Of a DNA stretch of 54,152 nucleotides, positions 10,823-23,027 are shown in pieces (positions within the stretch are counted from its first letter, which is position 1; each line of letters begins with the position of its first letter). The position numbers and the translations under genes were made by a program. The notes beneath the pieces were generated by a model. It ran no database searches and was not told where the DNA came from. It worked only from the letters and a program-made list of their open reading frames with translations. The stretch is from assembly GCA_009733575.1 (NCBI GenBank), contig ML769788.1:1-54152 (forward strand). The letters run 5' to 3'. Source of the stretch: Gymnopus androsaceus JB14 (taxonomy: Eukaryota > Basidiomycota > Agaricomycetes > Agaricales > Omphalotaceae).

Positions 10823-13124
10823 ATGGTGAGTCCATTTTTTACAATACCCCAAGGGATAGCCTGCTTGACGCGGCTATCAGTTTCCTATATTCCTCAACTA
10901 CTGTGCTTGTCGCCAGTAGTGCAAGATCGTTCCTTTTCATTGTATTTTCATCGCAACTTCTTTACTGACGCATCCTGCTAGACTTCTCTTCTCAAATCAT
11001 ACCAGGGGTTGATTGGTCGTCGCTATCTCACCGAGAAGATGATCATCAGTTCTCCAAATATGCAGACTCTGCCCGAGTCATCACTCCTCGGCATCCAGAC
11101 CATTCGTCTTCACCACGGACTGCACTACGGCAAACATGATCCATGTTTTGCTCCACAACCTTTCAACTTCACTTTGGCGCCACATCTAGCTCTAATCCCG
11201 TACCCTGGCTCCTTGGACACAATAACATTGTGGGTCTGTCCTATGGATGAGGAATCCGAGGCTATCGCCGGTCACAAACTCTCGCTGGTACCTCTTGGTC
11301 ATATAAGGAGAGATCTGGTTGCGCACCTCGAAAAGGAATTTTTCAAGATTCTAGCGAACCCGGACTCCAAGGCATCGAAGGCACATCCAAAAGGCAAAGA
11401 GTATTGCATGTGTATTCGCATTTTGCTCAGCCATCTGCTTTCTCCCGCAACGTTCCAGCAGGCTTTGATGACTTGGAGGCTAGCCCAACGCAATTGTTTG
11501 GAGCTGCACACCCACGTCGTCTGGCTATCCAAAGTCAAGCCAACATTCACGTCTGAGCATGCCTGGGAGACACACGAGGTGCGATCTGTTGTTGGGGCTA
11601 TCACGGACAAGTGAGAAGTTCTGGAATTTTGTTTCAGGGTATGTGTGTTTGTTCTCACTTTTTTGTCGCTCACTGTTTCTTTTAGGCAGGCATACCTGTC
11701 TGGTTTTATCAAGCATATGAAAACAAGATGCAGTGGCTCGTGATCGAGGCGGATCAACAAGTTTTGAAATGGCTGGACAAAGTCGAACCACCACCAACTT
11801 GTCCTCTACCTGACTACTTGTCCTTCATGGACAATGTACCCGCTCACCCAACAGTTTTCACTGGGGTTATCCATGTGTCGTTGGAATGCTATTGAGCCAT
11901 GGCCGACTACACCTGGCGCATAGCTTGTCCAGCTGCGATCTTTGGAGCTGACATTGTCCACGATGTTTCCTATGACCCCAACTCCCAGCCAGCTGCTGAG
12001 GTGGTGCTTCCACTGCCAACTTCATCTGTTGTTCCTGTCCGGTCCTCCAACTCTACATCTACTTCTTCAGGGTCTTCCAGCTCTACGTATAACGATGGGT
12101 CACGTACATCTGCCAAACGAAAGGCAGAGTCAGATCCTCCACGAAACAAATTCATACCTGTGATATCACCAATCATGCCTACCTCTATTCATTCCTGGGT
12201 TTCCACTAGTAAGATGATAGGTCAATTTTTCAATAACTCCCAACCTCAGCATTGAGGTGTCTCGCACGACTATATCCTCCCCGAACCTGCCCTTTTCGCG
12301 AATCATAAAGTTGAATCATCCCGTCAAGCTTTCTTCAAAACGTACTTGAAAGTACGTGAAGTCTTTCTGTATGACATTGCGACTCGTGGCGCCCTTGCAT
12401 GTCTGAGGTCTCCGAAGGACTGGCGTAGGATGCGGGCTTGGAGCTCTTCGGCCAGAAGGACACCGGGTCTTTGGAATCTAACAAACAAAAGAGGCTCCGC
12501 GCCGACCTCCAAAGTGCTGCTTCAGCTTCGAGTGGGCCCGATACTTCCATGGTGAGTGCTTTGTTCTCATCTGCGAAGTTATGTGATTGTTGTACTCATT
12601 TTTGATTCCAGGATTTTGATATTTCCAATCTCAACTCAATCGTGCCTGCATGGAAGGACAAGAAATATGAAGGATCGATTCCAGATGATGTTTGTTGTGA
12701 GGTCCTGGAAGAAATTTTCCGTATGTCTTTCAAGGAAGAACTTCTCTTACTGGATCGTTACTTGTATACAGTCAAGTCAAGAGACTCCAAGGAAGGGGAG
12801 GTTCTTGATGACTTGGATGTGTCAATGCGTGAGGAGCGCAACATCAAGGTCATTGGAGCTGTAATTCTTGACACTGATGTCCTGGGAGTGGCTTCCGCAT
12901 CTGTTGATACACATCAAAATGCTTTCTATGGCCTCTTCAAAGTGATGAATGGATGGACCAAAGGGCCTTCACTACCTGATGGATCTTATCGTGCAGGTGA
13001 AAAGCTCTCTGAGACAGTGTCCGAGGAGGATCTCAAGTTCGGGGAATATTGTCTTGCTTATCATTACATTCTTACATATGCGAATTTTTTTAAACGGCCA
13101 CCTACTCTGCCTTACCAATTGTAG
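10823..13124 (+). pseudogene. Agaricomycete element-associated protein, function unknown
   Basis: I recall this architecture from many transposon-linked hypothetical proteins in mushrooms; no function is known. Proposed start ATG at 10823-10825, followed at once by an intron (10826-10981). Exon 2 has HGLHYGKHDPCFAPQPF, HLALIPYPGSLDTITLW and VRSVVGAITDK, then an in-frame TGA (11612-11614). Read through, it leads to an intron (11639-11685) and AGIPVWFYQAYE, the family's VGAxTD...GIPVW signature. A second TGA (11893-11895) follows VSLECY. A Ser-rich linker, an intron (about 12209-12256), SHDYILPEPALFAN, a one-base frameshift near 12435, an intron (12551-12611) and a conserved C-terminal half (CCEVLEEIFRMSFKEELLLLD to PPTLPYQL) complete it. 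Both TGAs are explained by CGA to TGA. Confidence 0.65.
10855..10920. other. Double hairpin, loop family A (copy 2)
   Basis: First hairpin: GATAGCC (10855-10861), loop TGCTTGACGC (10862-10871), GGCTATC (10872-10878). Second hairpin: ACTACTG (10897-10903), loop TGCTTGTCGC (10904-10913), CAGTAGT (10914-10920). Compared with copy 1 the second stem has changed CCG/CGG to CTG/CAG, a compensatory pair, while the 18-base spacer is unrelated. It lies inside the proposed first intron (10826-10981) of the gene that starts at 10823. Confidence 0.85.
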
Positions 13125-13426
13125 TCTCAATATCTTGCTAGCATGTTTCATATGGATTTTTACTTTACAATCATTCCTGCTTCTGCTATCGCATTCGCCA
13201 TCTGATACATCGTGTATTTTTATTTTTATTGCTGCTATCGCGTTCCACCGTTCATTGCCTCATGTAGATATGTGAGTCGAGTTATCCTGGTTTATCTGTT
13301 CATTACTGATGCCTCTTTGTCTTTATTCTAGGAACACTCAATACCAACACCGTTACTGGCTTTCTTGCTTTTATTTTCTTGGCGTGATGCTCAAATCTCG
13401 GCACCCTGGGTCCTGCCCACTGACAG

Positions 13427-13534
13427 TATTTAAGGGATCAACTTGCGACCCTTTTACCTTGTGCTACCTCTTCCTTCCTCTCATCATCCACTTTTTTTTT
13501 TCCTTCCTTTAAACACACTTTTTTAAAATTTACA
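13427..13534 (+). promoter_or_regulatory. Probable core promoter of the DUF6532-like gene
   Basis: A TATA-like TATTTAAG begins at about 13428 and is followed by a long pyrimidine-rich stretch (CCTCTTCCTTCC, then a T run) and the ATG at 13535 in the context AATTTACAATGAC. This order (TATA-like, CT-rich, start) is usual for basidiomycete genes. No experimental support is available here. Confidence 0.4.
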
Positions 13535-15797
13535 ATGACGACTCGTAGTCAGGCTCCAGGTATTATTTCTGAAGTCTTTATTAAATCCGTAGAACTTATT
13601 TTTCTTTCCTGCACAGCTACTCGGTCTTCCAACGCTTCCACCAGGAAGCAAACTCGTTCACAGGCAGCAACTGGTGGGAAGTCTGTGACGACCAAACCAA
13701 AAGCAAAAACAACTCGTGCCAAGGCACCTCCACCAAGCTCAAGCCCAGTGTCCTCGCCTTCAACACTTTCCGCTAGCGAAGTCAAAACCTTGCAAGCCCT
13801 TCATAAAAAAAAGAAGGAAGCTCAGCGACAGGCTGAAGCTACTCGCGTACAAGGTATTGTTTTTTTTTTCCTTTTTTAAAATCGGCTTCCATTAATACAA
13901 GTCTTAGAGATCCAGCAGCGAGCTCGTGCTCTCGCACAGTCCGAAGCTGAGGCTGATGTTGAGGACTCCGACATGGAGAACCAGGATGAAGAGCAGCTCC
14001 AATATCCTGAATCCGACTCTGAAGGAGTTCCGCATCAACGGGATGGCAACAACGATGACGACAATGAGGATAGGCATTCTTTATGTCTCTCGGTGGCAGT
14101 ACGTTTTTTTTCTCTTTTTTTCCTTTTTTTTTTTCCCTCACCAATATCTTTGTACTACAGATGCCGGGGATGATGCTGAGAATGATGAAGAGTCTGATGC
14201 TGATAACAGTGAGGATGTCAACCACGCTGCTGACATGGACACTGGTTCGTGTGATGTCAACAACATGATGGACGTTGACAATCCCTCCAACAATGTAGGT
14301 TTTTTTTCGCTTTCCTTTTCTATCTTGCTAACTACCTTCCATGTAGATCGAAGTCGACTCCTCTCCTGCTCCTTCCACACCATCCAAGAAAGCTCCTCAG
14401 CTCTGGCGTCCGTTCTCCTCACCAAGTCGTGCTCACAATGCCGTAGTTGCCGGCCATGTCACTCCTCTTTGTTGTTGTCGGAGTGGCAAAGTGACTGAGG
14501 CTCAGTTCACACCTCGGACACTCAACCTTGCCAACAAGGGCAAACGTGCTGCTCACCGTGCAACTGTGGTGGAGGATGCATTCGCTGTTGACAAGCATGC
14601 CCATAACATGAGCATCATCCAGAAGCTTGCCATTGAGGACATGGATGGCCCATTGTATGAAGCTATACTCGTCTGCTGGCTGACGTGGAGAAGCAGAAGG
14701 ATGTCGTTACATTTGTAAGTTTTATCTTTTTTTTTTTTTTTGTAAGTTTTTAACTTTTTTTAATCCGACTTCCTTTAGCTTTCCTATGCTCGTGGTGGGA
14801 TCTTTACAGGCCTCATCTCACGTGCCCGTCAGTGGGCTCCCAGCCACTTCTGACTCCCAGGGACCATGACTGCCCCCGAGGTGAAGGAGTTGGTCAGGTG
14901 GCTTACCGAGGATGGACATCACAAGTATGGCGGGATCAACACTGAGGTATGTATTCCTTTCTTCATATGATTCATTCTTTTACTCATTGCATTTACAGTT
15001 GCGTGCATATAACACTAAGCGCCCTTTCGGTTGTGAGGGCCTTGCACATATCTTGCATCTTGAGGTTTTTGCAACCAAAGGTGGTGCAAACATTGATATC
15101 TTCCGAGACATTGTTAGCGCTGGTAGGATCGGTGGACCTACCATTGCACTGCTACTCACTGTGGTATGTTATTTCTTTTTTCTTTTTTTTTGTTTCTTGT
15201 CTTAGTTGTTTAATTAACTTGTATCCTAGATTGAACATGCCCTAAATGAGTACTCGGAGGGTGTTCATCGCCATGCTGAGTTCTCGGATGCTGCACGCTC
15301 AAGGTATGTAAATTTTTATTTTATTTATTTTTTTTGAATCTTCTCATGTTTACTCATTGTGGTGCACAGGTACCTCTACCATTTAAGCAGTTACAATAAG
15401 ATTGCATGTCGAGCACCAACCTGGGCCAACAACTTTGAAATCAACTTGTATAAGTTGATCATGTATGTTTCTGCTTTTTTTGTTGCTTTACTGTTCAAAC
15501 TGCTAATGTCTCTTGTACAGTACACAATCCAACAAGGCTTTTTTGCTTGATGTCCAGGCTGATGACCTCACTGAGGTTGATGTAGCTGGGTTGGAGGCTG
15601 ATGCAGTGGCTGAGAAGAGTCAGGTTGGTCCCATCCCTACTCCTGCTGCTCCCACTTCTACACCTGCTCCATCTGCTTCTGTTGCTGCCACTGTCAATAC
15701 ACCTGCACCTGCTGCCACTGCCAATGCACCTGCTCCTGTGTTTCCATTGCCAGGATCTCATGCTGCTGCTGCTGCTGCATCTCGGGAGCTTGCTTGA
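13535..15797 (+). pseudogene. DUF6532-like element protein
   Basis: Exon 1 (13535-13559) encodes MTTRSQAP. After an intron, exon 2 (13617-13853) is Lys/Arg/Ser-rich and low complexity, then an acidic Asp/Glu/Asn stretch (13908-14295). The conserved part starts near 14570 (VVEDAFAVDKHAHNMSIIQKLA) and runs through FLSYARGGIFTGLISRARQW, LRAYNTKRPFGCEGLAHIL, IFRDIVSAGRIGGPTIALLL, IEHALNEYSEGVHRHAEFSD and INLYKLI, resembling fungal DUF6532 proteins often found with transposons. The tail is a Pro/Ala/Thr repeat. An in-frame TGA at 14861-14863 (HF*LPG) and a one-base frameshift near 14668 disable it. At least six introns carry a T run soon after the donor site. It is on the same strand as the gene at 10823-13124, about 410 bp downstream. 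Confidence 0.6.
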
Positions 15798-17441
15798 TGT
15801 TTTATGTTGCTTCAAGTTTCTCATATTTATTTATTGTCACTCCTTCATCTGATATCCCATAGTATAGTTAGTAGTAGATAGTTATTTTGCGTAATAAAAT
15901 TCTCATTGACCCATCCATATTGTGAATATATTTTTGCATTGTTGAATGCTTTAAGTGAACTGGTTTCATCCTAAGGTTGGCTTATGCAGCATTCAAGTGT
16001 ATTAAAGTGTCTTTAATGGCAACTTAGGTAAATATGAAGCAGACTTAAGATTATTTATGGGACTTCAGTATACTTTGGAGTTTTCTTCAATGTACTGAAG
16101 TACATTTTAGGTTGTCACCAATGTACTCATGTGTACTTCAGGTATGCTTTGCCTGACTTGAGTGTACCTGGGATACCTTGACACACACTTTACATCAACT
16201 TGAAGTTCACTTTGCAGACTCAGTCTGAGCTCACAGTGTCATGGGTTGACTTCAGGTGGGCTTGGGCATAGGCTTGAGCCAACTTGGGAGTCCTAGGCCT
16301 GACTTGGGTGGCCTAGGTGAGCCCTTGATTGACTTGGGTGTGATGGCAGCTCTGGACTTTGTCTTGAGTCACCTAGGTGTCTTGGCTGTCCTGTTGTCTC
16401 CTAAGGGACTTACAGTGCTGGATTCACCCTATGCTTACCCAAGGCTAGGGGGTGTTTTCCTGATGTGGATGCCCGAGGCCCCATTAGGACTCCGAGGCAA
16501 GTGTAATTGATGGTGGATTTTTGGGTTACGCATTGCTAGAGAGTGCCGAGGTATACCTGCTGCAGCATCACCAATGCAGCCACCTGATCAACCTCATTGC
16601 AATCACTCTTAGAGCAAGGAATGACTAGGAATAATTCCTGTCCAAGCTTCAGTGTTGTTCCGAGATCCATGTGCTACAAGGCATCTAGGCTTGAGTCCAC
16701 ACAGAACTAGGCATAATGTTTAGCTCGCTATTGGCAATGCAAAGATAGATATACTTCCAAGGGCTGTTCATGGAATGTTTTTGAACACCATAGAACTTCA
16801 CCAAGTCATAAATTTGGAGGACCTGCACAGTTTCCGAGGCAAAAGAAAGCAACTTGAGTTCATCTAGGACCAAATTCCAAGCATTGCCATTCCAAGTTAT
16901 GAATTTCCCCAAGATTAGGTGTGCCAAGATGATTTATTGAGGAAGATTATTTATTATTTTACATTTATGGACATGTCTTGATCTCTTTCATATTATTTCT
17001 TTGTTTTAGTATTTTTCCGAGATGTATCAGTATATAAGGGTAGCTCATCTTGGAATGACAAGTTGGACTTGATACCTGAAATGCAGTTCTATCTTAGGAC
17101 CTGTAGTGATTCATACACACTCAGATGTGTCTGCATTGTCCTCTACAACCTTTGAAATGGGTGGCCTTCTTGTAACCTCAATAATACTGAGGCAATTCAA
17201 TCTACTTCCCAGCTATTAAGTTGAGCATTCCTGGTTTGCATCTCAGAGAGAGGTCACTCAGTCTTAGGACCACAGGTGGAGCTTAACATGCACATCTCGC
17301 TGAGCCCATTGTTGATTAGGAAAGGTCTTGGACCCAAGTGTTGGCTTGGTGTAGTTTTAGTGAGGAAGCTCCTTTGAGTGTTAGCTAGCTTACCAACAGA
17401 TTCTACCTCTTGCCTGCTCCTCACTGAGTGTGTTAAAAACG
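15798..17441. other. CpG-poor intergenic repeat sequence
   Basis: I see no gene. Up to about 16250 the sequence repeats short words such as ACTTCAGGT and GACTTGAGTG. From 16230 to 16500 it is rich in ACTTGGGTG/CCTAGGTG words like those near 5385-5470, which could mark the far end of the Plavaka-like element, but I could not align true terminal inverted repeats. CpG is scarce throughout. Confidence 0.4.
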
Positions 17442-17705
17442 CCTACTTGAGTGACTTGCACAGCAGTCATATAAGCTTGTTAGGTAACTTGCAGGATTCC
17501 CTGAGAGTTGGAGTATCATTGCGTGGCAACATAAAGGCTCCCAATTCATGCTAAATTGTTTGTTGAGCTGGCGTACTTGACCTGTGCTTGGGTATTTCAC
17601 CTTGGATATGTGAAGTTGTTTGTTGAGCCAGCATACTTGACCCATGGCTCAGTGTTTGTGTGGATATGCAAAGTCATTTGTTGAGTCAGCATACTTGACC
17701 CAGGC
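17442..17705. repeat. Dispersed repeat, CpG-decayed copy, with tandem tail
   Basis: 17442-17600 is the partner of bases 1-160. In the first 105 bases CG has become TG or CA at almost every differing site. From about 17555 a roughly 63-bp unit containing TTTGTTGAG and ATACTTGACC recurs three times with divergence. No coding potential is seen. Confidence 0.75.
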
Positions 17706-19211
17706 TTTGGTGTTTGCTTTCCCCCCTCAATTAGTTCAGTACATTGTTGTACGTTAGTTGACTTTTCATAACCTTCCTCCAATACAAACCTTGTTCATTT
17801 GCACTGCCGGTGCCTCTGTTGAGTGCTTTCTTTACAAATCAAATAGTAGTAGAGGGAACCTTTGACAGCCTCCTTCCTTGCATTAATTAAACCTTTTGGA
17901 TTGAATCTGATTGGGGTGATTGTTGTTTGGTTGGTTTTCATACCTAGCACAAATCTAACTCATCAACAGATCTTGGCAATCACTGCAATCTTGGGGTCTG
18001 AAATTGAAGCCTCATCTCTGATGTTCAACAAGTCAACCAGAAACATTCCCCAGTCTCTATAGGATGGAAGTGAGGAATTCTCTGGAATGGTCACCAAATT
18101 TCCAGAGCTTTCAAATGACCAAGCAATGTGATAAGAGGGACTCAGACACCTAGGAACAATGATACCAGAAAATAGCTACTGCGGTGGCTTGAGAGGATGC
18201 TGCAAGTGGGCCAATAGATCCTCTGGCCATGGTAAAGTCCATACGAGATGGTTCAGGTGCTGGAGGTAATTGGAAGGCCAAAGAAGCCACCATTAAGTGC
18301 AACCACATGTTTAAGCTCCATGACTATGAAGCTGTTACAACAGCTCTTGTACTTTACCTACTCTGTGCTATTTCTTGCATGCAAAATAACATGATGTTGC
18401 TTGATGTACTGCAGGTCATCATGTTGCTTGAGGGCACCTGGAAACCACACCCAAATCTTTCCTAATTGAGCTGCCTACCCTACCCTTTCTGAAACTATAC
18501 TTGAATGACTATCACCCCACAACACCCACTAGCGCCACTCTCACTCCCATTCCAACTGACCCCATTGACAGATCCTCACCAATGACAAAGAGGAATAGTG
18601 GGAGGTGGAAGGAGAATGTTGGGATTACTGGTCATGGAGGTCTGCAGATAAAAGGAGGCAAGACAAAGGGAGAAGAAATGAAGTTATGGCATGCATGTGA
18701 ACAATCTGTTGGCTTCTGCTCAGTGCTCCATCCTCAACTCTAGAACACTCAAAAACTTAAGGCCAAGAATGCTAGATTCATAAAATACCATTAGCCTTGT
18801 TAAATGGAGTAGGGTGAAATAACATTCTTGTTAAACATGTTAAACACTACTTTTTTGTACAATCTACGTAGACTACTCTCAAGGCTGTTACAAATTTTGT
18901 TAAACACATTAAACACATTAAACAGTAGTACCAAGCTATAGAGACCATGCATTCTTGTCCCCTGTTTAATGGCATTATTGCTGTTTTGTAATGGCTATAG
19001 ATTCACTGGCAGCTTAACTGTCATTCCAGTGCTTATGTAACCTTAGTTCTTCTTCTTCCTGCTGCATACGTTGCTCTACTCAATAGATTGGGTTGTGTTG
19101 ACGTTTGGTGGGATTTGAAGGCTCTTAGCTGGTATCCAGCTTCTGCTATATTTCTGTCTGCATACCAGCCTCTCCTGCCTCTTAGCCTCACAGCCAGGAG
19201 GCTTTACATGT
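17706..19211. other. No recognised gene
   Basis: This stretch is CpG-poor and holds only short frames without recognisable domains. Between about 18785 and 18930 the word GTTAAACA/CATTAAACA recurs many times, as it does around 23820-24150, suggesting remnants of one AT-rich repeat family. Confidence 0.4.
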
Positions 19212-19718
19212 TTGCAAAAATGTTGGCCAAACCGGTAATTCCACTGTGAGATATATACACACACACACACAAAATGTGTGCAAGGTCACATTGACAGCTG
19301 CCTCATGCAAATGAGGTTCAATGTCTTTGAAAACTTTGTATTTATCTCTTTGAATACATTTTCTATGGAATTAGCCCTAAAATTTGAGAGTTGAATGGTC
19401 AATTCTGGGTGAATTGGGGTTGCCACCGGTGCACACAAACTTCCAAACAGACTGCAGAGAATGTGAAACTTCCCAAGCTCTGACCAGGGAATTTTTCACT
19501 TTGGGAAATATGTCAACCAATAATGAGAAAATGGCAGCAGGAAGGGGTATGACTGCAGTTCAATGAATGCTGTGGAGTTGAGCAACAGAATGGACTCAGC
19601 CAGAGCCATGCTTTTGCAGATGAAAAGATTATTGAGTGACCATATTGGGAGGTCTGAACAAATACTAGTCAAAGGGAAAGATCTGACAGATAGAAGCCAT
19701 TGATGCAACCTTGCATGC

Positions 19719-19762
<44 letters not shown>

Positions 19763-19802
19763 CTCACAGTGGAATCGCCGGTTTGGCCAACATTTTTGCA
19801 AA
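19212..19802. mobile_element. MITE with microsatellite-capped inverted repeats
   Basis: The ends are inverted repeats of about 45 bp beginning TTGCAAAAATGTTGGCCAA and continuing through an imperfect match to TTCCACTGTGAGATA. Inward, the left arm runs into (AC)n (19256-19270) and the right arm into (GT)n (19724-19760), so the arms extend as one palindrome. The left arm has TA where the right has CG, again a CpG change. The 590-bp size and lack of a frame fit a MITE. I could not define a clean target duplication. Confidence 0.65.
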
Positions 19803-20284
19803 TGGCAATAAACTGGCCATTAAGTCATACTCTGCCTAAAGAAGGCTCTCCATCTGCAATAGCCAAACAACTGTTAAACTGGGTTGAGAAATGGTTCAAA
19901 AATTGCATTCAACCAACCCAACTTTTGCATTTAACACCTGTTCAATTGAACGGCATTAAACCACATATTGCCTGAATAAATCTCTATTGCAACCCACCTT
20001 GAAATGGCCAAATGACCATCAAACCAGGCTAAACAATGGTTCAGCAATTGCATTCAACATGCCCAACTTTTGGGTTTAATGCATGTTAAAAAATTCTCGA
20101 GAACCAGGATTTGGACGAGATTCATTCAATGAAAGAATTGAGACTAGTATTATATTTCAACAAAGACACCTAAGTTATAAATGGGCAGATTTGATCTGCA
20201 ATTAAATGAGACTTTCAGCACTTAAATCCTTTTCTCTCTTGCTTTGACCTTGCCACTGGTTTTTGGAGATTCTGTGATTGCTTT

Positions 20285-21750
20285 CATCAGCAAAACCGCA
20301 GATGCGTGATCCGCATGAAGGCACATCAAATATACCGGATCATACAAATTTGGCTGTGTATGTATAGGGCCCCGAGTGCATATCCATCACGTTCAATTAT
20401 ACACGATTACAGCCCCTTTTCTTGTTCGTTTATACCCTCAAATATGCTCCATTATACCCTAATATACTGCAGCTTTATACATTCAATATCCCACCTCTTT
20501 TGGCCTAATTATACATTCATACATTTCAAGAAAGCAATCAAATCAACGATTTATTGGTCTACACAGCAATGACATGGTACAAAAAACAGCTATGTACAAA
20601 GACTACGAAGTTGGCATTATCCCGCAAGGCTCCCAATGCCAGCAGAAAAATTCGAAACTGAATAAATCATGTATAGGGAATTCCATGGAAATGTACCTGA
20701 GTCAGGATGAGCTTGCAAGAAACAGACAGCAAATAAATACTCATGCGAGTGTGTCCAGGGCGCCCAAAGTATGGCACCATGACCTAAAAATCCTCACGCA
20801 ACGGTCAAGATATGTAAATGGAAGACTTTACCTTAAACGCCAGATTAAATGGCTATTGTTTGCAGTCTAGTGCGTGGGAGGCTCGCTGGTCGGTTTGAGC
20901 ATGGAAAAAATACGCACTGCCACAGTGAGAAGAGCCGGCAAGGGAGGACTTGAGGAAAGAGCCAACGGGAGACCAGCACCTAAGAAATTGTGTTTGAGCA
21001 GAGAGCTTCAAGAAGAAAAAAATACGCACTGCCAAGCGCACTGCCACAGTGAAACTGCTGCAAAAATTAGAGCCGGTGAGGACTCAGAGAGCCAATGGGG
21101 GACCAACACCACAAGAGATAAGTTTCTTCACATCTTCCGTAGGCTTTACATTGCAAAGAAATCCTCCTCCGAGTAAAACTGCGCAAAATAAAAACGGTAT
21201 AAGCTGTGGATATTCACAGTGAATGAATTCACATACCTGGCGCGACATTGGAACGACTCTGCAGTGATATTTAAATTGAATATCAACCTCGGAGAAGACA
21301 TAAAAAAACACCTTGAACGGACTTCGATGATGGAAGAAAGGAAGCGAGGAAGCACCGACTTCCAGAATTTGATTGAACACAATTCACGTGAGACTGCATA
21401 GTAGCTTGTGACTAATGTCGGAGTTTCAAATGACTTGAGGATTCTCTTTTTTCATCACTCTCTCCGTACTATTGTACAATATTCTTACTCAGATTCTTCA
21501 TGTTAAACATGGGGCATACTACAATTGAATAGTGATTGACTTCTACTAATCAGTTGAACATCAACGTATTTACTGTACTAGTTTGGTCCTGAGTATTGTT
21601 GTATGAACTGTGTATAAACCTGGTATAAATCGTGTATAACAATTATACAGCCAAAGGAAACTCCGCTGGGCCGTGATCGCATATGATTGTGTATATCGAT
21701 TACATCAATCTACTGATCATACGGAATACAATCCGGCGGTTTTGCTGATG
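20285..21750. mobile_element. 1.47-kb TIR element, CATCAGCAAAA ends
   Basis: Left end CATCAGCAAAACCGC and the inverted right end (GCGGTTTTGCTGATG) match exactly for 15 bases and imperfectly for about 20 more. The interior keeps more CpG than its surroundings. A direct duplication of roughly 95 bp (about 20897-20990 and 21020-21110) shares AAAATACGCACTGCCA and AGAGCCGG. No convincing transposase frame is present, so it is probably non-autonomous. Confidence 0.55.
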
Positions 21751-21842
21751 TTCTCAGGGGATCTGCTCCTTCAATGCAGGTTGAAGGCTCTGTAGTCTAC
21801 TGGACTACTGCTCTGTTTTCATTAGGTTCCAACAACTTCCAG

Positions 21843-22853
21843 GGCAACTTTTCTCAAGAAAGTGGTTTTTTACTTGAGTAATTCTCAAGTAAATTCTTAG
21901 GAAGTTCCTAAGAATTAAAGGAAAGAAAAAAGCATTCTAAATTGTAAGTAATACACTTAGATAACTACTAAGTAAATAGTTAATGCCTGAGTAATTCTTA
22001 AGTAAATTCTTGAAGAGTTCCTAAGAATTAAAAAAAAGAAAAGCAATTTAAATTGTTAGTATTAATTACTACTAAGTAATACTCAGATAAATTCTAAATA
22101 AGAACATAGTTGGCACATGCCTAACACATGCCTGTAAACTAAAGTGAAGTAAAGCAATGCAAAAGTAAAGTAAGTAAATACTAAGTAATATACTGAGTAA
22201 AGTAGGTAACTTGAAAATACTTAGTTACAGTTATCAAGTGATAGCAGGAATGAGATGGTAGAAGTAAGAGGTCAAGAGAGGTTAATGCTATGGAGGGTCT
22301 ATCAAGCCCTTATATATGTGTGTAGCAGGTCACATGATATTTCAAGACAACAATAGAAAGTCTTCATTGTCCTCCCAAATAGATAACAATGGCCAAGTTG
22401 CTCATTGTGTTCCTAAACAGGCAATCATCAAGCTAGCATATAAAAGGCCCCATTTTTGTCCTCCAAAGGTCACAATTCCCCCACCTTCTCCTTTCTGATT
22501 ATACTACTTCAGTTTCCTCTCCCTTGAAGATTGCTGCATAGCCTACTTACACATCACTTACTTACTTACCTATTTACTTGTTCAAGTTATACTTGGTAAG
22601 CTTCTTTCTAAGTTTTATCTACCATTTCCTTGAGCAAGAATCTTACTTACAGTTTACTCAAGTACTTAAGTCCAAAGATACTTAGAATTTGTTTACTATT
22701 CCCTTAGGCAGTAACCTTACTTACAACTTACTCAAGTTATACGCAAGTATTTTAGTATTAACTAATAAGAAAACCAATTTTTTGCTCAAGCAAAACTTAA
22801 GTAGAACTTGAGAATTCCTTAAGTAAAAAATCACTTACTTGAGAAAAGCTGCC
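21843..22853. mobile_element. 1.0-kb foldback element rich in TTACTTA words
   Basis: The left end GGCAACTTTTCTCAAG and the inverted right end form about 55-bp imperfect inverted repeats that continue through TTTTTTACTT and AATTCTCAAGT. The interior is dominated by AGTAA/TTACT words in opposite orientation in the two halves, so most of the element can fold on itself. No coding frame is recognised. Confidence 0.6.
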
Positions 22854-23027
22854 ATAGATTTATGTTCCAATGTGTGAAATGCTTACAATGGTATCTTTTT
22901 GGCCTGGTCAAGATTGAACTAGCTTGGACCAGCAACTTTTGTCCTTCAGTGGCCTGAAGATATCAAAGCACCTAGGTCACATCCACTCTTGCTTTACAAC
23001 CCACATTTCTTCCACCGACTAGCCACA

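Noticed and set aside
11611..11637. A 27-base intron starting GTGAGAAG in the gene at 10823
   Set aside because: It looks like a donor site, but splicing it breaks the frame. Reading through with TGA as a decayed CGA restores the family sequence up to a proper intron at 11639.
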